Source of the DNA: Bradyrhizobium diazoefficiens USDA 110
Lineage (GTDB): Bacteria; Pseudomonadota; Alphaproteobacteria; Rhizobiales; Xanthobacteraceae
Direction of reading: 5' to 3'
Length of the DNA: 64,000 nt
Assembly: GCF_000011365.1 (NCBI RefSeq)
Contig: NC_004463.1
Span: 8,852,001 to 8,916,000 of the forward strand
Shown here: in pieces, positions 52,169 through 62,344 of the stretch
How positions within the stretch are numbered: the first letter of the stretch is position 1
Layout: each line of letters starts with the position of its first letter
Translations under genes and position numbers: made by a program
The notes under the pieces: generated by a model
The model's input: only the letters and a program-made list of their open reading frames with translations
What the model was told of the DNA's origin: nothing
The model's database searches: none

Positions 52169-53542
52169 ATGACCGCACCCGACGCGACCACCGGAACCGT
52201 CCAAACCAGCGCTGACGCCCCCGCCGCCTCCTGGCGCGACAGCCTTGCCGTGTACCTGCAACCGCGGGTGCTGATCGTGCTGTTTCTCGGCTTCTCGTCC
52301 GGCCTGCCGCTGGCGCTGTCGGGCTCGACGCTGCTGGTGTGGATGCGCGAGGCCGGGGTCGATCTCGGGACCATCGGGCTGTTTGCGCTGGTCGGTACGC
52401 CCTACACGCTAAAATTTTTGTGGGCGCCGCTGGTGGACGCGCTGCATGTGCCGCTGTTCACGCGCGCGTTCGGACGGCGCCGCGGCTGGCTGCTGTTCTC
52501 GCAGCTGCTGCTGATCATCGCCATCCTGCTGCTGGCGCTGACCGATCCCGCGCGCTCGCCGTTCTACGTCGCGCTCGGCGCGTTGCTGGTGGCGACGACG
52601 TCCTCGACGCAGGACATCGTGGTCGACGCCTTCCGCGTCGAGAGCCTGCCGGAGAGCGAGCAGGCCGCCGGCATGGCGTCCTATGTCGCGGCCTATCGCA
52701 TCGGCATGCTGGTCTCGACCGCGGGCGCGCTGTTCATCGTCTCCGGTTTCGAGAGCACCGGCATTTCGCGCACATCGGCCTGGATGTGGGGCTATGTGGT
52801 GATGGCGGCGATGGTGCTGATCGGCACGATCACCGCGCTGGCCGCGACCGAGCCCGAGCAGTCGGTGCGGGCGGAAGCCGCAACGCAGGCCGATACGGCG
52901 TTCGCGCGCGTGCTGCACGCGGCGATCGGCGCGTTCTCGGAATTCCTGGCGCGCAAGGACGCGCTCGCCGCGCTTGCCTTCGTCGTGCTGTTCAAGTTCA
53001 CCGACGCCTTCTCCGGCACCATGACGGCGCCGTTCGTGATCGACCTCGGCTTCTCCCGCAACGATTATGCGGCGATCGTGAAGGGCGTCGGCCTTGCGGC
53101 GACGCTAATCGGCGGCTTTGCCGGCGGCTTCCTTGCCCGACGCTACCCGCTGGCGACGTGCTTGTGGATCGGCGGCGTGGTGCAGGCGCTCGCCAACCTC
53201 TCCTTCTCCTGGCTGGCCTTCGTCGGCACCAGCCAATGGGCGCTCGCCTTCGCCATCACAGCTGAGAATTTCACCAGCGCCATCGGCACCGTGATCTTCG
53301 TCGCCTACCTCTCCGCGCTGTGCCAGAACCCGCTGCACACGGCGACACAATACGCGCTGCTGACCGCGCTCGCCGCAGTGGGACGCACCTATCTGTCGTC
53401 GGTGGCCGGCTATGTCGCCAAGGCGACCGGCTGGCCGCTGTTCTTCGTGATCTGCGTGCTGGTGGCGATCCCGAGCCTGGTCCTGCTGACATGGCTGCAG
53501 AAGCGCGGGCATTTCGAAGAGCTGGGGCCGGTAAGGGTGTGA
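52169..53542 (+). CDS. AmpG-like MFS muropeptide permease
   Basis: A 457-aa transporter with about 12-14 hydrophobic helices. AmpG-family features are GFSSGLPLALSGSTLLVWMREAGVDLGTIGLF near the N-terminus, LKFLWAPLVDALHVP, and SSTQDIVVDAFRVE in the first half. By family it would import anhydro-muropeptides for cell-wall recycling. ATG 52169 is the start. Confidence 0.88.
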   Translation: MTAPDATTGTVQTSADAPAASWRDSLAVYLQPRVLIVLFLGFSSGLPLALSGSTLLVWMREAGVDLGTIGLFALVGTPYTLKFLWAPLVDALHVPLFTRAFGRRRGWLLFSQLLLIIAILLLALTDPARSPFYVALGALLVATTSSTQDIVVDAFRVESLPESEQAAGMASYVAAYRIGMLVSTAGALFIVSGFESTGISRTSAWMWGYVVMAAMVLIGTITALAATEPEQSVRAEAATQADTAFARVLHAAIGAFSEFLARKDALAALAFVVLFKFTDAFSGTMTAPFVIDLGFSRNDYAAIVKGVGLAATLIGGFAGGFLARRYPLATCLWIGGVVQALANLSFSWLAFVGTSQWALAFAITAENFTSAIGTVIFVAYLSALCQNPLHTATQYALLTALAAVGRTYLSSVAGYVAKATGWPLFFVICVLVAIPSLVLLTWLQKRGHFEELGPVRV

Positions 53543-53553
53543 CCACCACTGCT

Positions 53554-53653
53554 GTCATGCTCCGCGAAGGCGGGGCATCCAGTATTCCAGAGACAGTTGT
53601 GATTGACCGAGAAGCCGCGGGGTACTGGATCGCCCGCCTTCGCGGGCGATGAC
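53554..53653. repeat. Interspersed palindromic repeat, family B
   Basis: GTCATGCTCCGCGAAGGCGG opens it and CGCCCGCCTTCGCGGGCGATGAC closes it. Lies between the convergent AmpG-like gene and a secreted-protein gene. Confidence 0.75.
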
Positions 53654-53688
53654 ACCGGAGTTGTGGAGAAGGCGTCGCGAATCACCCC

Positions 53689-54126
53689 CTATTGCTTCTT
53701 GATGATGCTCCACTTCGTGACCACGGCTTCGCTCATCTGGCCGGGATCGCTGGCGCAGGCGACTTCGTCGACCTTGATCGAGATTTCCTTGCCGACGAAG
53801 GTCTTCAGCTGCGCGGCCTGCGCATCGCCGCTCGGAACGAGCTGGAAGGTCTCTGGGCCGGTTTCGAGATTGCACAGCCCGTTCGGCGCCGGCAGGCGGC
53901 GCGGCTCGGAGGTGATCTGATACATCGCGATCCGCTTGCCGGCGTTCTTGACGTCGCGCACCTTCATTGCGTTCAGCTCGCCCGAGAGCACGTCGCCGGT
54001 GTTGATCGGCTTGCCGGGCTTGGGCGGCGGCGGCGCCGCGTCGTCCTGCTGCGCGGAGATGGCCGGCGTCACCAGCAGCATCATCGTCGCGGCCAAAGCC
54101 AATCGAGTGGCGAAAAGTTTCGTCAT
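53689..54126 (-). CDS. Secreted hypothetical protein
   Basis: A 145-aa protein with a clear signal peptide (LALAATMMLLVTPAISA, cleavage near residue 25) followed by a proline-rich linker. The mature part has two cysteines (GLCNLETG and EVACASDPG) that may form a disulfide. It is probably periplasmic. No known family recognised. It lies downstream of recR on the same strand. Confidence 0.75.
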   Translation of the reverse strand: MTKLFATRLALAATMMLLVTPAISAQQDDAAPPPPKPGKPINTGDVLSGELNAMKVRDVKNAGKRIAMYQITSEPRRLPAPNGLCNLETGPETFQLVPSGDAQAAQLKTFVGKEISIKVDEVACASDPGQMSEAVVTKWSIIKKQ

Positions 54127-54156
54127 GTCGTCCGTTCCGTGGGGTCTGTAGGATAG

Positions 54157-54759
54157 CTAGAACAGGGTCCGCTGCCGCATCGCGGCCGATAGCGTACCTT
54201 CATCGAGATAATCAAGCTCGCCGCCGACCGGCACACCATGGGCGAGCCGGGTTACTTTTACGTTGGCGTCCTGAAGCAGGTCGGTGATGTAGTGCGCCGT
54301 GGTCTGGCCGTCGACCGTCGCGTTCAGCGCCAGGATGACTTCGTGGACCTCGGCAGCATGTGCGCGCGCGACCAGCGCGTCGATGGTGAGATCCTGCGGG
54401 CCGACGCCGTCGAGCGGCGACAATGTCGCACCCAGCACATGATAGCGCCCTTGAGTCGCATTGGCCCGCTCCAGCGCCCAGAGGTCGGCGACATCGGCGA
54501 CGACCACGATGATCGCGGGATCGCGCTTCGGATCGGTGCAGACCGTGCAGGGATTTTGCGTGTCGATGTTGCCGCAGGTCTTGCAGACCTGGACCTTGTC
54601 GAGCGCGACCTGGAGGGCCGAGGACAGCGGCATCATCAGCGCTTCGCGCTTCTTGATCAGATGCAGCGCGGCGCGCCGCGCGGAGCGCGGACCGAGGCCC
54701 GGCAGCCGTGCGAGAAGCTGCACCAGCCGCTCGATTTCGGGACCTGCAACCGCGCCCAT
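54157..54759 (-). CDS. recR: Recombination protein RecR
   Basis: A 200-aa protein acting with RecF/RecO in gap repair. The N-terminal helix-hairpin-helix contains [19 protein letters not shown], the zinc finger is [16 protein letters not shown] (about 57-72), and a Toprim domain follows ([25 protein letters not shown]). ATG 54759 lies 1 bp past the ybaB stop, as in the usual dnaX-ybaB-recR operon. Confidence 0.96.
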
Positions 54760-54760
54760 G

Positions 54761-55081
54761 TTACTGGCCGAACAGCCCCGGCGGCAGGCCGAGCCCGCCG
54801 GTGAGCGACTGCATCTTCTCCTGCACGGCGGCCTCCGCCTTGCGGCGGGCATCGCCGAGCGCGGTCACGAGCAGGTCCTCGAGCACCTCGCGCTCTTCCG
54901 CCTTCATCAGCGAGGGATCGATCTTCACGCCCTTGACGTCCATCTTCGCGGTCATACGCACCACGACGAGGCCGCCGCCGGAGATGCCTTCGACCTCCAC
55001 ATTGCCGAGCGCGTCCTGCATCTCCTGCATCTTGGATTGCAGCTGCGCCGCCTGCTTCATCATACCGAGAAAGTCAGCCAT
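54761..55081 (-). CDS. ybaB: YbaB/EbfC family nucleoid-associated protein
   Basis: A 106-aa DNA-binding protein. It opens [20 protein letters not shown], has [25 protein letters not shown] in the middle and ends in a helix rich in Ala and Lys. It is between dnaX and recR with gaps of 26 and 1 bp. Confidence 0.93.
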
Positions 55082-55107
55082 AGTCCCGTGTCCTTGGAAA
55101 GATAGGC

Positions 55108-56949
55108 TCAGAGATCGTCGTCGGTATCGGAACCGTCGGGCGGATCGTCACTGCCATAGTCGGCGTTAATATTGGATTCCGGCGTCTCGGGGGCAAGCCT
55201 GCGGACCTCGACGACCTTCGATCCGGGGAAGCGCGACAGCACCTCCTGCACGCGCGGATCGGCCTCCGCGGTACGCGCATGCTCCTGCTTGGCGGCCTGG
55301 TTCACCGAACGCAGCGTCGGCTGGCCCTGCTCGTTGGAGACGATCACGGTCCAGCGCCGGCCGGTCCAGAGTTCGAACTTGCGCGCGAGCTCGGTGATCA
55401 TGGTCCTGGAGGCATTGGGCTCGAGCGCGACTTCCAGCCGGCCCTCCTCGAAACGGACGAGGCGCATGTCGGCTTCGAGCGCGGCCTTGGTCATGATGTC
55501 GCGCTTCTGGCCGGCAAGCGCGACGAGCTGGGTGAAGCTCGTGATGCGCAGCTGGGGTGCCGCGGCTTGCGGATCCGGCGCGGGCGCCGCCATCTGCGGC
55601 CGGGCAGCACCGCCGCCGAACGACGACGGCGATGAGGTCGGCGCGCGCATGGGCGCAGCCGAGACGGCAGGCGCAGCAGAGGCAACCGGCGCCGCCGGCG
55701 CGCTGCGCGCCGCACTGCCGCCGCTCACGACCGGCGAGCCGCCGCCGTTCTGCTCCAGCATCCGGATCGCCTCGTCCGGCGTCGGCAGGTCGGCGACATA
55801 GGCGATGCGCACCAGCACCATCTCGGCGGCGGCGGCGGGGCGCGTCGCGGCCTGCACCTCGGTGATGCCCTTGAGCAGCATCTGCCACATCCGCGACAGC
55901 ACGCGCATCGAGATTTTTGACGCGAAATCCCGCGCGCGCACCCGCTCGGTCTCGCCATAGGCGACATTGTCGGCGGTCGCCGGCACGATCTTCACGCGGG
56001 TGACGAAATTGACGAACTCGGCGAGGTCCGAGAGCACGACGATCGGATCGGCGCCGACGTCGTACTGGTCGCGGAACTCCTTGAACGCGGCGGCGATGTC
56101 GCCACGCGCCAGCGAATCGAACAGGTCGATCACACGCGTTCGGTCGGCGAGGCCCAGCATCTGCCTGACGGCATCGGCTTTCACCGTGCCTGCCGCATGC
56201 GCGATCGCCTGGTCGAGCAGCGACAGCGAATCGCGCACGGAGCCTTCCGCGGCACGCGCGATGATGCCGAGCGCCTCGGGCTCGATCTCGACGCTTTCCT
56301 TCGCCGCGATGCTGGCGAGGTGCTTCATCAGCACGTCGGCCTCGACCCGGCGCAGGTCGAAACGCTGGCAGCGCGACAGCACGGTGACCGGAACCTTGCG
56401 GATCTCCGTCGTCGCGAACACGAACTTGGCGTGCTCCGGCGGCTCCTCCAGCGTCTTCAGGAAGGCGTTGAACGCCGCCGTCGACAGCATGTGGACTTCG
56501 TCGATGATGTAGACCTTGTAGCGGGCACTGGCCGGCGCGTAGCGCACGCTGTCATTGATCTGGCGGACGTCGTCGACGCCTGTATGCGAGGCCGCGTCCA
56601 TCTCCAGCACGTCCATGTGCCGGCTTTCCATGATCGCCTGGCAATGCACGCCCAAGTTCGGCATGTGGATGGTCGGGCCCTTCACTGAGCCGTCCGGCAT
56701 CTCGTAGTTGAGCGCACGGGCAAGAATTCGCGCGGTGGTGGTCTTGCCGACGCCGCGGACGCCGGTGAGGATCCAGGCCTGCGGGATACGCCCGGTCTCG
56801 AATGCATTGGAGACGGTGCGGACCACGGCCTCCTGGCCGATCAGGTCGTCGAACGAGGAGGGGCGGTATTTGCGCGCCAGCACCCGGTAGGGCGCGTTGC
56901 CAGCCTGGCTGGCGCTATCGGAGTTAGGAGGGGCGCCAGCGTCGGTCAT
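55108..56949 (-). CDS. dnaX: DNA polymerase III subunits tau/gamma
   Basis: A 613-aa clamp-loader ATPase. It has [12 protein letters not shown], Walker [13 protein letters not shown] (about 65-76), a His/Cys zinc module ([10 protein letters not shown] region), [22 protein letters not shown] (Walker B and sensor) and TTEIRKVP. The tau-specific C-terminus is Ala/Pro-rich near 410-470, then DNA-polymerase-binding. It is the first gene of the dnaX-ybaB-recR operon, downstream of the SRP RNA on the same strand. Confidence 0.96.
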   Translation of the reverse strand: MTDAGAPPNSDSASQAGNAPYRVLARKYRPSSFDDLIGQEAVVRTVSNAFETGRIPQAWILTGVRGVGKTTTARILARALNYEMPDGSVKGPTIHMPNLGVHCQAIMESRHMDVLEMDAASHTGVDDVRQINDSVRYAPASARYKVYIIDEVHMLSTAAFNAFLKTLEEPPEHAKFVFATTEIRKVPVTVLSRCQRFDLRRVEADVLMKHLASIAAKESVEIEPEALGIIARAAEGSVRDSLSLLDQAIAHAAGTVKADAVRQMLGLADRTRVIDLFDSLARGDIAAAFKEFRDQYDVGADPIVVLSDLAEFVNFVTRVKIVPATADNVAYGETERVRARDFASKISMRVLSRMWQMLLKGITEVQAATRPAAAAEMVLVRIAYVADLPTPDEAIRMLEQNGGGSPVVSGGSAARSAPAAPVASAAPAVSAAPMRAPTSSPSSFGGGAARPQMAAPAPDPQAAAPQLRITSFTQLVALAGQKRDIMTKAALEADMRLVRFEEGRLEVALEPNASRTMITELARKFELWTGRRWTVIVSNEQGQPTLRSVNQAAKQEHARTAEADPRVQEVLSRFPGSKVVEVRRLAPETPESNINADYGSDDPPDGSDTDDDL

Positions 56950-57043
56950 CGGTCGATCCGCAATGAAATCTCTCTCGGCCGGCTCTTGCGGAAAGGAGCG
57001 CGCTGGCGGCAGGGCCGCCGGCGCAATTCGCTCGGAAAAACAG

Positions 57044-57141
57044 GTAGGAGACTGACGAGCGACCCGATCCGGACCTCGTTAGGGCTGCTTCCTTCCGGAC
57101 CTGACCCGGTTGGCGAGTGGCTCGTCCACCGCCAATCTCCC
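57044..57141 (-). ncRNA. ffs: Small bacterial SRP RNA (4.5S RNA)
   Basis: On the minus strand, GGTCAGGTCCGGAAGGAAGC followed by AGCC is the universally conserved SRP RNA apical domain (binding site of Ffh). Outer pairs include GGGAGA near 57140 with TCTCC near 57046, giving a hairpin of about 98 nt. The exact ends are estimated. It lies about 100 bp upstream of dnaX. Confidence 0.9.
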
Positions 57142-57322
57142 GGTCCCTATTTGGGGCCAAAAGGTCGGGAAAGCAAGCGGGTATCAGCTTGAACCGGTTG
57201 AGTTTGCCCAGCATCCGGGCAATTCCCGGTCTGCCCAGCCGACAGGCTGTGCTTTCGCTGGTGAGACCACCTTGCTAGAACCTTGCCGGAACCCCATCCA
57301 ACCAGAAAAGCGATTGATCCCA

Positions 57323-58177
57323 ATGGTTACACGTCGTGATGTTGCATCGATTGTCGGACTTGGCGCCGTTGGCGCGATGGCCGCGGGCGCACTGGCGTCC
57401 TCGGCCGTGGCCCAGGCCGCCGATCCGAACGAATCGACCTTCGCCCGCATCCGCCGCACCAAGAAGATGCGGATCGGCGCGGTCGGCGGCGGCGCGCCCT
57501 ATTACATGAAGGACCTCGCCAGCGGCCAGTGGAAGGGCTTTTACGTCGACATCGCCAAGGCGCTCGCCGACGACATGGAAGCCGAGCTCGAGATCACCGA
57601 GACCACCTGGGGCAATTCGGTGCTCGACCTGCAGTCCAACAAGATCGACATCTTCTTCGGCCTCAACCCGACCCCGAAGCGCGCGCTGGTGGTCGATTTC
57701 TCGGTGCCGGTCTTCAACAACGCCTTCGGCATCCTCTGCAAGAAGGACTTCAAGCCGAAGACCTGGGCCGAGCTGAACTCGCCCGACGTCAAGATCGCGG
57801 TCGACCAGGGCTCCTCGCACGACCAGGTCGTCAGCCGCCTGATACCGAAGGCGCAGATCTCGCGCCTCAAGACCGCCGATGACGCCACCGCCGCGCTCCA
57901 GACCGGCCGCGTCGACGCGCAATGCCTGATCACCATGCTGTCGCTGACCGTGCTGAAAAAGAATCCCTCGCTCGGCCAGTTCGTGCTGCCGACGCCGATC
58001 TTCGCCACCACGTCGAACGCCGGCTTCCGCCGCGAGACCGACAAGACCTGGCGCGACTACGTCAACACCTGGATCGACTTCAACAAGGGCCTCGGCTTCA
58101 TCCGCAATGCGATCATCACCAACATGGAGCTGGTGGGCGTGACCGAGGCGGACATTCCGCCGGGCGTTTCGTTGTAA
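57323..58177 (+). CDS. ABC transporter substrate-binding protein, amino-acid type
   Basis: A 284-aa periplasmic binding protein. The N-terminus MVTRRDVASIVGLGAVGAMAAG looks like a Tat signal (RRD near the start), with cleavage after AVAQA. The SBP_bac_3 fold is indicated by MRIGAVGGGAPYYM, GFYVDIAKALADDM, DLQSNKIDIFFGLNPTPKRA and KIAVDQGSSHDQ. It is the first gene of an importer operon; the following repeat separates it from the permease. The ligand is probably a polar amino acid or derivative. Confidence 0.88.
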   Translation: MVTRRDVASIVGLGAVGAMAAGALASSAVAQAADPNESTFARIRRTKKMRIGAVGGGAPYYMKDLASGQWKGFYVDIAKALADDMEAELEITETTWGNSVLDLQSNKIDIFFGLNPTPKRALVVDFSVPVFNNAFGILCKKDFKPKTWAELNSPDVKIAVDQGSSHDQVVSRLIPKAQISRLKTADDATAALQTGRVDAQCLITMLSLTVLKKNPSLGQFVLPTPIFATTSNAGFRRETDKTWRDYVNTWIDFNKGLGFIRNAIITNMELVGVTEADIPPGVSL

Positions 58178-58186
58178 GCTCCCACT

Positions 58187-58279
58187 GTCATTCCGGGGCG
58201 ATGCGAAGCATCGAACCCGGAATCTCGCACTGCAATCTCTGGATTCCGGGTTCGCGACTTCGTCGCGCCCCGGAATGAC
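58187..58279. repeat. Interspersed palindromic repeat, family A
   Basis: GTCATTCCGGGGCGATGCGA opens it and GCGCCCCGGAATGACG closes it. Lies inside the ABC importer operon, between binding-protein and permease genes, where it could cause differential expression. Confidence 0.75.
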
Positions 58280-58314
58280 GGTGCAAACGGCACCCGCGAC
58301 GAGTAAACGCACGC

Positions 58315-58977
58315 ATGTATCACTGGGACTTCGGCATTCTCTGGAGCTATCGCTGGCTCTTTCTCAACGGGCTCGGCGTCACCGTCGGCTTCACCGTGGT
58401 CATCGTGGTGCTCGGACTGGTGTTCGGCCTGTTCGGCGCATTCGGCAGCCTGTCGCGTCTCAAGGCGGTGCGCCTCGTCGCCCTCACCTTCATCGAGGCG
58501 TTCCGCTGCACGCCGATTCTGGTGCAGCTGATCTGGTTCTATTACGCGCTGCCGATCCTCGCCGGCGTCGAGATGACGCCGATCACGGCCTCGGCGCTGG
58601 CGCTGTCGCTCTATGGCGGCTCGTTCTATTCGGAGATCATCCGCGGCGGCATCGTCTCGATCGACAAGGGCCAGTCCGAAGCGGGTGCCGCGCTCGGCAT
58701 GACCCCTGGCCAGGCGATGCGGCGCATCGTGCTGCCGCAGGCGATCAAGCGCATGATCCCGGCGCTGATGAACCAGTCGATCATCCAGTTCAAGAACACC
58801 TCGCTGGTCTCGGTGCTGGCGGTGCCTGACCTCGTCTATCAGAGCCAGGTCGCGGCCCATGACAGCTACCGGCCGCTGGAGACCTACACGGCGGTCGCGG
58901 TCGCCTATGCCGCAATCCTGATTCCGCTCACCATCATCGTCCGGCGCGGCGAGAAGCGATTGGCGGTCGGCGAATGA
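58315..58977 (+). CDS. ABC transporter permease, amino-acid type
   Basis: A 220-aa HisM-type permease with about five hydrophobic helices. It has [22 protein letters not shown] near residue 60, [25 protein letters not shown] and the EAA loop followed by [14 protein letters not shown]. It overlaps the ATPase start by 4 bp. Confidence 0.9.
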   Translation: MYHWDFGILWSYRWLFLNGLGVTVGFTVVIVVLGLVFGLFGAFGSLSRLKAVRLVALTFIEAFRCTPILVQLIWFYYALPILAGVEMTPITASALALSLYGGSFYSEIIRGGIVSIDKGQSEAGAALGMTPGQAMRRIVLPQAIKRMIPALMNQSIIQFKNTSLVSVLAVPDLVYQSQVAAHDSYRPLETYTAVAVAYAAILIPLTIIVRRGEKRLAVGE

Positions 58978-59768
58978 GCGACACTTCGAAGATCGAGATC
59001 CGCGCCTTGCGCAAGAGCTTCGGCAGCAACGAGGTCCTGAAGAACATCAGCCTCGACGTCGCCAAGGGCGGCGTGGTGGCGCTGATCGGCCCGTCTGGCT
59101 CGGGCAAGTCGACGCTGCTCCGCTGCGTCAATCTTCTGGTGACGCCTGATGGCGGCAGCGTTCGCGTCGGCGATACACGCTTCCAGTTCGGCGAGGGCGC
59201 AAAGCTGCCCGACGTGAAGACACTCGCAAGATTCCGCGCCACCACCGGCATGGTGTTCCAGCACTTCAACCTGTTCCCGCACATGACCACGCTCCAGAAC
59301 GTGATGGAGGGACCGGTCACGGTGCGCCGCATGGCCAGGGCCGACGCCGAGAAGCTCGCGCGGGCGCAGCTCGCAAAGGTCGGCCTTGCCGAGAAGGCGG
59401 ACCAGTATCCGGCGACGCTCTCGGGCGGACAGAAGCAGCGCGTCGCGATCGCGCGGGCGCTGGCGATGGAGCCGGACGTGATGCTGTTCGACGAGGCCAC
59501 CTCGGCGCTCGACCCTGAACTCGTCGGCGAGGTGCTCGCCGTCATGCAGCGGCTGGCCTCGGAGGGCATGACCATGGTGATCGTGACCCATGAGATCGCC
59601 TTTGCCCGCGAGGTCGCCGACCGCCTCATCTTCATGCGCGACGGTGTCGTCGTCGAGGAAGGCCCGGCGCGGCAGGTGATCGACAATCCCCAGGAAGCCG
59701 CGACGCGTGCCTTCCTCAGCCATTTCCACCGCACCGGCGCGCTGCCGCCGGCCAACGCAACATCCTGA
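58974..59768 (+). CDS. ABC transporter ATP-binding protein, amino-acid type
   Basis: A 264-aa ATPase. It has Walker [10 protein letters not shown] (about 38-46), the Q-loop in [13 protein letters not shown], signature [15 protein letters not shown], Walker [14 protein letters not shown] and the H-loop [14 protein letters not shown], as in GlnQ/HisP. It overlaps the permease (ATGA) and the next gene (TGATG). Confidence 0.92.
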   Translation: MSDTSKIEIRALRKSFGSNEVLKNISLDVAKGGVVALIGPSGSGKSTLLRCVNLLVTPDGGSVRVGDTRFQFGEGAKLPDVKTLARFRATTGMVFQHFNLFPHMTTLQNVMEGPVTVRRMARADAEKLARAQLAKVGLAEKADQYPATLSGGQKQRVAIARALAMEPDVMLFDEATSALDPELVGEVLAVMQRLASEGMTMVIVTHEIAFAREVADRLIFMRDGVVVEEGPARQVIDNPQEAATRAFLSHFHRTGALPPANATS

Positions 59769-60523
59769 TGTCCGATATCAATCGCGTCTATCTCGTCACC
59801 GGTGCCGCCAGCGGCATCGGCCGCGCCACCGCAAGACTGCTCGCGGCGCCCGGCACCGCGCTGCTGCTGCACACGCGCTCCAATGCGGCCGGCCTCGATG
59901 CCGCTGCGGCGGAAGCCGAAGCGCAAGGCGCTGTGGTCGCAAAATGCCTCGGCGACCTCGCCGGGGAGGCCGCCGCCACCGACGCCGTCGCCGCTGCGCA
60001 AACCGCCTTCGGCCGACTCGATGGGTTGATCCTCGTGGGCGGCCATGCCCGCCGCGGCAGCGCGATCGGCACGCCGGCGGATGAATTCCGCCAGGCGATG
60101 GACGAATCCGCGCTGGCCTTCACGCGCCTGGTCGACGCCGCGCTGCCGCTGCTGCGCGCCGGTCGCGACGCACGGATCGTCGCGGTGTCGTCCTTCGTGG
60201 CCCACGCGATCCGCCCCGAGTTTGCGCCGTTCGCGGCAACGGCTGCGAGCCGCTCCGCGCTTGAAGCGCTGGTGCGGCTCGCTGCGGTCGAGCTCGCAAA
60301 AGACGGCATCACCGTCAACGCCGTCTCACCGGGCCTCATCGTCAAGGACAAGCCGAGCGAGAGCCGGCTGTCGCCCGAGCAGATCGCTGCGACCGAAGCG
60401 CTGATTCCGATGCGCCGCCGCGGACGGCCGGAGGAAGTGGCCGAAATCATCGCCTTCCTGGCGTCCCCCAAAGCATCCTACGTCACCGGCCAGGTCTGGC
60501 ACGTCAATGGAGGCCTGACATGA
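59768..60523 (+). CDS. SDR-fold protein lacking the usual catalytic Tyr and Lys
   Basis: A 251-aa Rossmann protein. The cofactor-binding [12 protein letters not shown] (about 11-22) and C-terminal [21 protein letters not shown] are typical of short-chain dehydrogenases. At the YxxxK position, however, the sequence reads [12 protein letters not shown], so Tyr is replaced by Thr and Lys by Arg, while the Ser is in AVSSFVAHA. Normal oxidoreductase chemistry is therefore doubtful. It is translationally coupled to the transporter ATPase and the enolase-like gene. Confidence 0.85.
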   Translation: MSDINRVYLVTGAASGIGRATARLLAAPGTALLLHTRSNAAGLDAAAAEAEAQGAVVAKCLGDLAGEAAATDAVAAAQTAFGRLDGLILVGGHARRGSAIGTPADEFRQAMDESALAFTRLVDAALPLLRAGRDARIVAVSSFVAHAIRPEFAPFAATAASRSALEALVRLAAVELAKDGITVNAVSPGLIVKDKPSESRLSPEQIAATEALIPMRRRGRPEEVAEIIAFLASPKASYVTGQVWHVNGGLT

Positions 60524-61647
60524 CCGAAGCAACCGTCGAACGCATCAGGCTGTTCCTGATCGAAAGCCCGATCAAGATGGCGCGCCTGCAGGGCGTCGGC
60601 AACGTCAAGGGCACGGTGAAGCGCGTGCTGATCGAGCTCACGTCAAGCGACGGCGTGATCGGCTGGGGCGAGGCAGCGCCGTGGGAGGTCTTTACAGGAA
60701 CGCCGGAAGCAGCCTTCTCCGCGCTCGACATCTATCTGCGGCCGATCGCGCTCGGCAAGCCGGTGCGCCGCATCCGCGCGCTGATGGCCGAGCTCGACCG
60801 CGCGCTGGTCGGCCATGCCGAGGCCAAGGTCGCGATCGAGATGGCGCTGCTCGACATCGTCGGCAAGTCGTCGGGGCTGTCGGTCGCCGACCTGCTCGGC
60901 GGCCGCGTGCGCGACACGATCCCGCTCTCCTTCTCGATTGCCGATCCGGACTTTCCCGCCGATCTCGAGCGCATGCGAAAAATGGTTCCGGACGGCAATG
61001 TCATCTACAAGGTCAAGACCGGCGTGAAGCCGCACCGCGAGGATCTCGATCATCTTGAGGCAATCCGGAAGGAATTCGGCGACAAGGTCGACCTCCGTGT
61101 CGACTACAACCAGGCGCTGGCGCCGTTCGGCGCCATCAAGATTTTGCGCGATGTCGAGGAGTTTGCGCCGACCTTCATCGAGCAGCCGGTGCCGCGCAAA
61201 TATCTCGACGTGATGGCGCAGCTCACCGCGGCGCTGGAAACGCCCGTGCTCGCCGACGAAAGCTGCTTCGACCGCCGCGACATGATGGAGGTGGTGCGAC
61301 GCGAGGCGGCCGACGCCGTCTCGATCAAGCTGATGAAGGCCGGCGGCCTGTTCGAGGCGCAGGCGATCATGGCGATCGCCGACATCGCCGGCCTGCCCGG
61401 CTATGGCGGCACGCTGTGGGAGGGCGGCATCGGCCTTGCCGCAGGTACGCAGCTGATTGCGGCCACGCCGGGCATCTCGCTCGGCTGCGAATTCTACATG
61501 CCGCATCATGTGCTCACCGAGGACGTGCTGGAAGAGCGCGTCGCCAACCGCGCGGGTCACGTGGTCGTGCCCGACGGCCCCGGTCTCGGCATCCGCGTCA
61601 GCGAAGCCTCGGTCCGCGCCAATGCGCAGGTGCTCGCGGAGGCGTAG
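60520..61647 (+). CDS. Enolase-superfamily (muconate-lactonizing type) enzyme
   Basis: A 375-aa TIM-barrel enzyme. Family residues visible are the KxK pair in YKVKTG (about 163-168), metal ligands D in VDYNQ, E in FIEQPV and D in LADES, and the second-base Lys in SIKLMKAGG. The N-terminal capping domain holds [14 protein letters not shown]. The reaction could be cycloisomerisation or racemisation; the operon with an amino-acid-type importer suggests an imported amino acid or lactone substrate. It overlaps the SDR gene by 4 bp. Confidence 0.88.
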   Translation: MTEATVERIRLFLIESPIKMARLQGVGNVKGTVKRVLIELTSSDGVIGWGEAAPWEVFTGTPEAAFSALDIYLRPIALGKPVRRIRALMAELDRALVGHAEAKVAIEMALLDIVGKSSGLSVADLLGGRVRDTIPLSFSIADPDFPADLERMRKMVPDGNVIYKVKTGVKPHREDLDHLEAIRKEFGDKVDLRVDYNQALAPFGAIKILRDVEEFAPTFIEQPVPRKYLDVMAQLTAALETPVLADESCFDRRDMMEVVRREAADAVSIKLMKAGGLFEAQAIMAIADIAGLPGYGGTLWEGGIGLAAGTQLIAATPGISLGCEFYMPHHVLTEDVLEERVANRAGHVVVPDGPGLGIRVSEASVRANAQVLAEA

Positions 61648-61652
61648 TTTCT

Positions 61653-61808
61653 GTCATTCCGGGGCGCGCAAAGCGCGAGCCCGGAATCCATAACCACAGG
61701 AAGAGGTGGTGGCGGGGGCTGGCAACTGCGAGTCTTCGCCAAATCTCTCCCTGTGGTTATGGGCCCCGGATCAGCGCTCCGCTTCGCTGCGCTTGTCCGG
61801 GGCGACGA
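61653..61808. repeat. Composite interspersed repeat
   Basis: Begins GTCATTCCGGGGCGCGCAAA like family A, has CATAACCACAGG and CCTGTGGTTATGG-like inverted arms (61690-61762) and ends TCCGCTTCGCTGCGCTTGTC then CGGGGCGACGA. Lies between the enolase-like and HIT genes; about 100 further bp up to 61913 hold nothing recognisable. Confidence 0.65.
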
Positions 61809-61913
61809 CCGTGTATGCAGTACCGGCGGAGCCCCGATCCTTCCCCTATCGGAATCGGTATCGTATGGTCGAACCCAACAAGCCCGTCCCACCGGGCCAT
61901 CCGGAAAACCTTC

Positions 61914-62333
61914 ATGTCCGAACCCGCCTGGTCGCTGCACTCCCGCCTGAAAGAGGACACCATCGACATCGGCGACCTGCCGCTGTCGAAGGTGCTGGTC
62001 ATCAAGGACGCCAATTATCCCTGGCTGTTGCTGGTGCCGCGGCGCCCCGATGCGGTCGAGATCATCGATCTCGACGAAGTGCAGCAGGCGCAGCTGATGA
62101 CCGAGATCTCCCGCGTCTCGCGCGCGCTGAAGGAGATCACCAAATGCGACAAGCTCAATATCGCGGCGCTCGGCAACCTCGTGCCGCAGCTTCACGTCCA
62201 CATCATCGCCCGCCGCACCGGTGACGCCGCCTGGCCGCGGCCGGTCTGGGGCGTGATGCAGCCCTTGGCGCATGACGCCACAGAGGTGCAGAATTTCATC
62301 AGCGCGCTTCGCCGAAAAATCTGGTTGGGTTGA
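61914..62333 (+). CDS. HIT family protein
   Basis: A 139-aa nucleotide-binding hydrolase. The histidine triad is LHVHIIARR (Q-LHVH form, about residues 95-103). Earlier family features are YPWLLLVPRRPDAVEI. ATG 61914 is chosen as the family-length start. It directly precedes nudC. Confidence 0.9.
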   Translation: MSEPAWSLHSRLKEDTIDIGDLPLSKVLVIKDANYPWLLLVPRRPDAVEIIDLDEVQQAQLMTEISRVSRALKEITKCDKLNIAALGNLVPQLHVHIIARRTGDAAWPRPVWGVMQPLAHDATEVQNFISALRRKIWLG

Positions 62334-62344
62334 AAGAACAAGAA

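Noticed and set aside
35750..61810. Repeats as a possible CRISPR array
   Set aside because: The units are spread singly between genes over 26 kb, lack regular spacers, and no cas genes are present.
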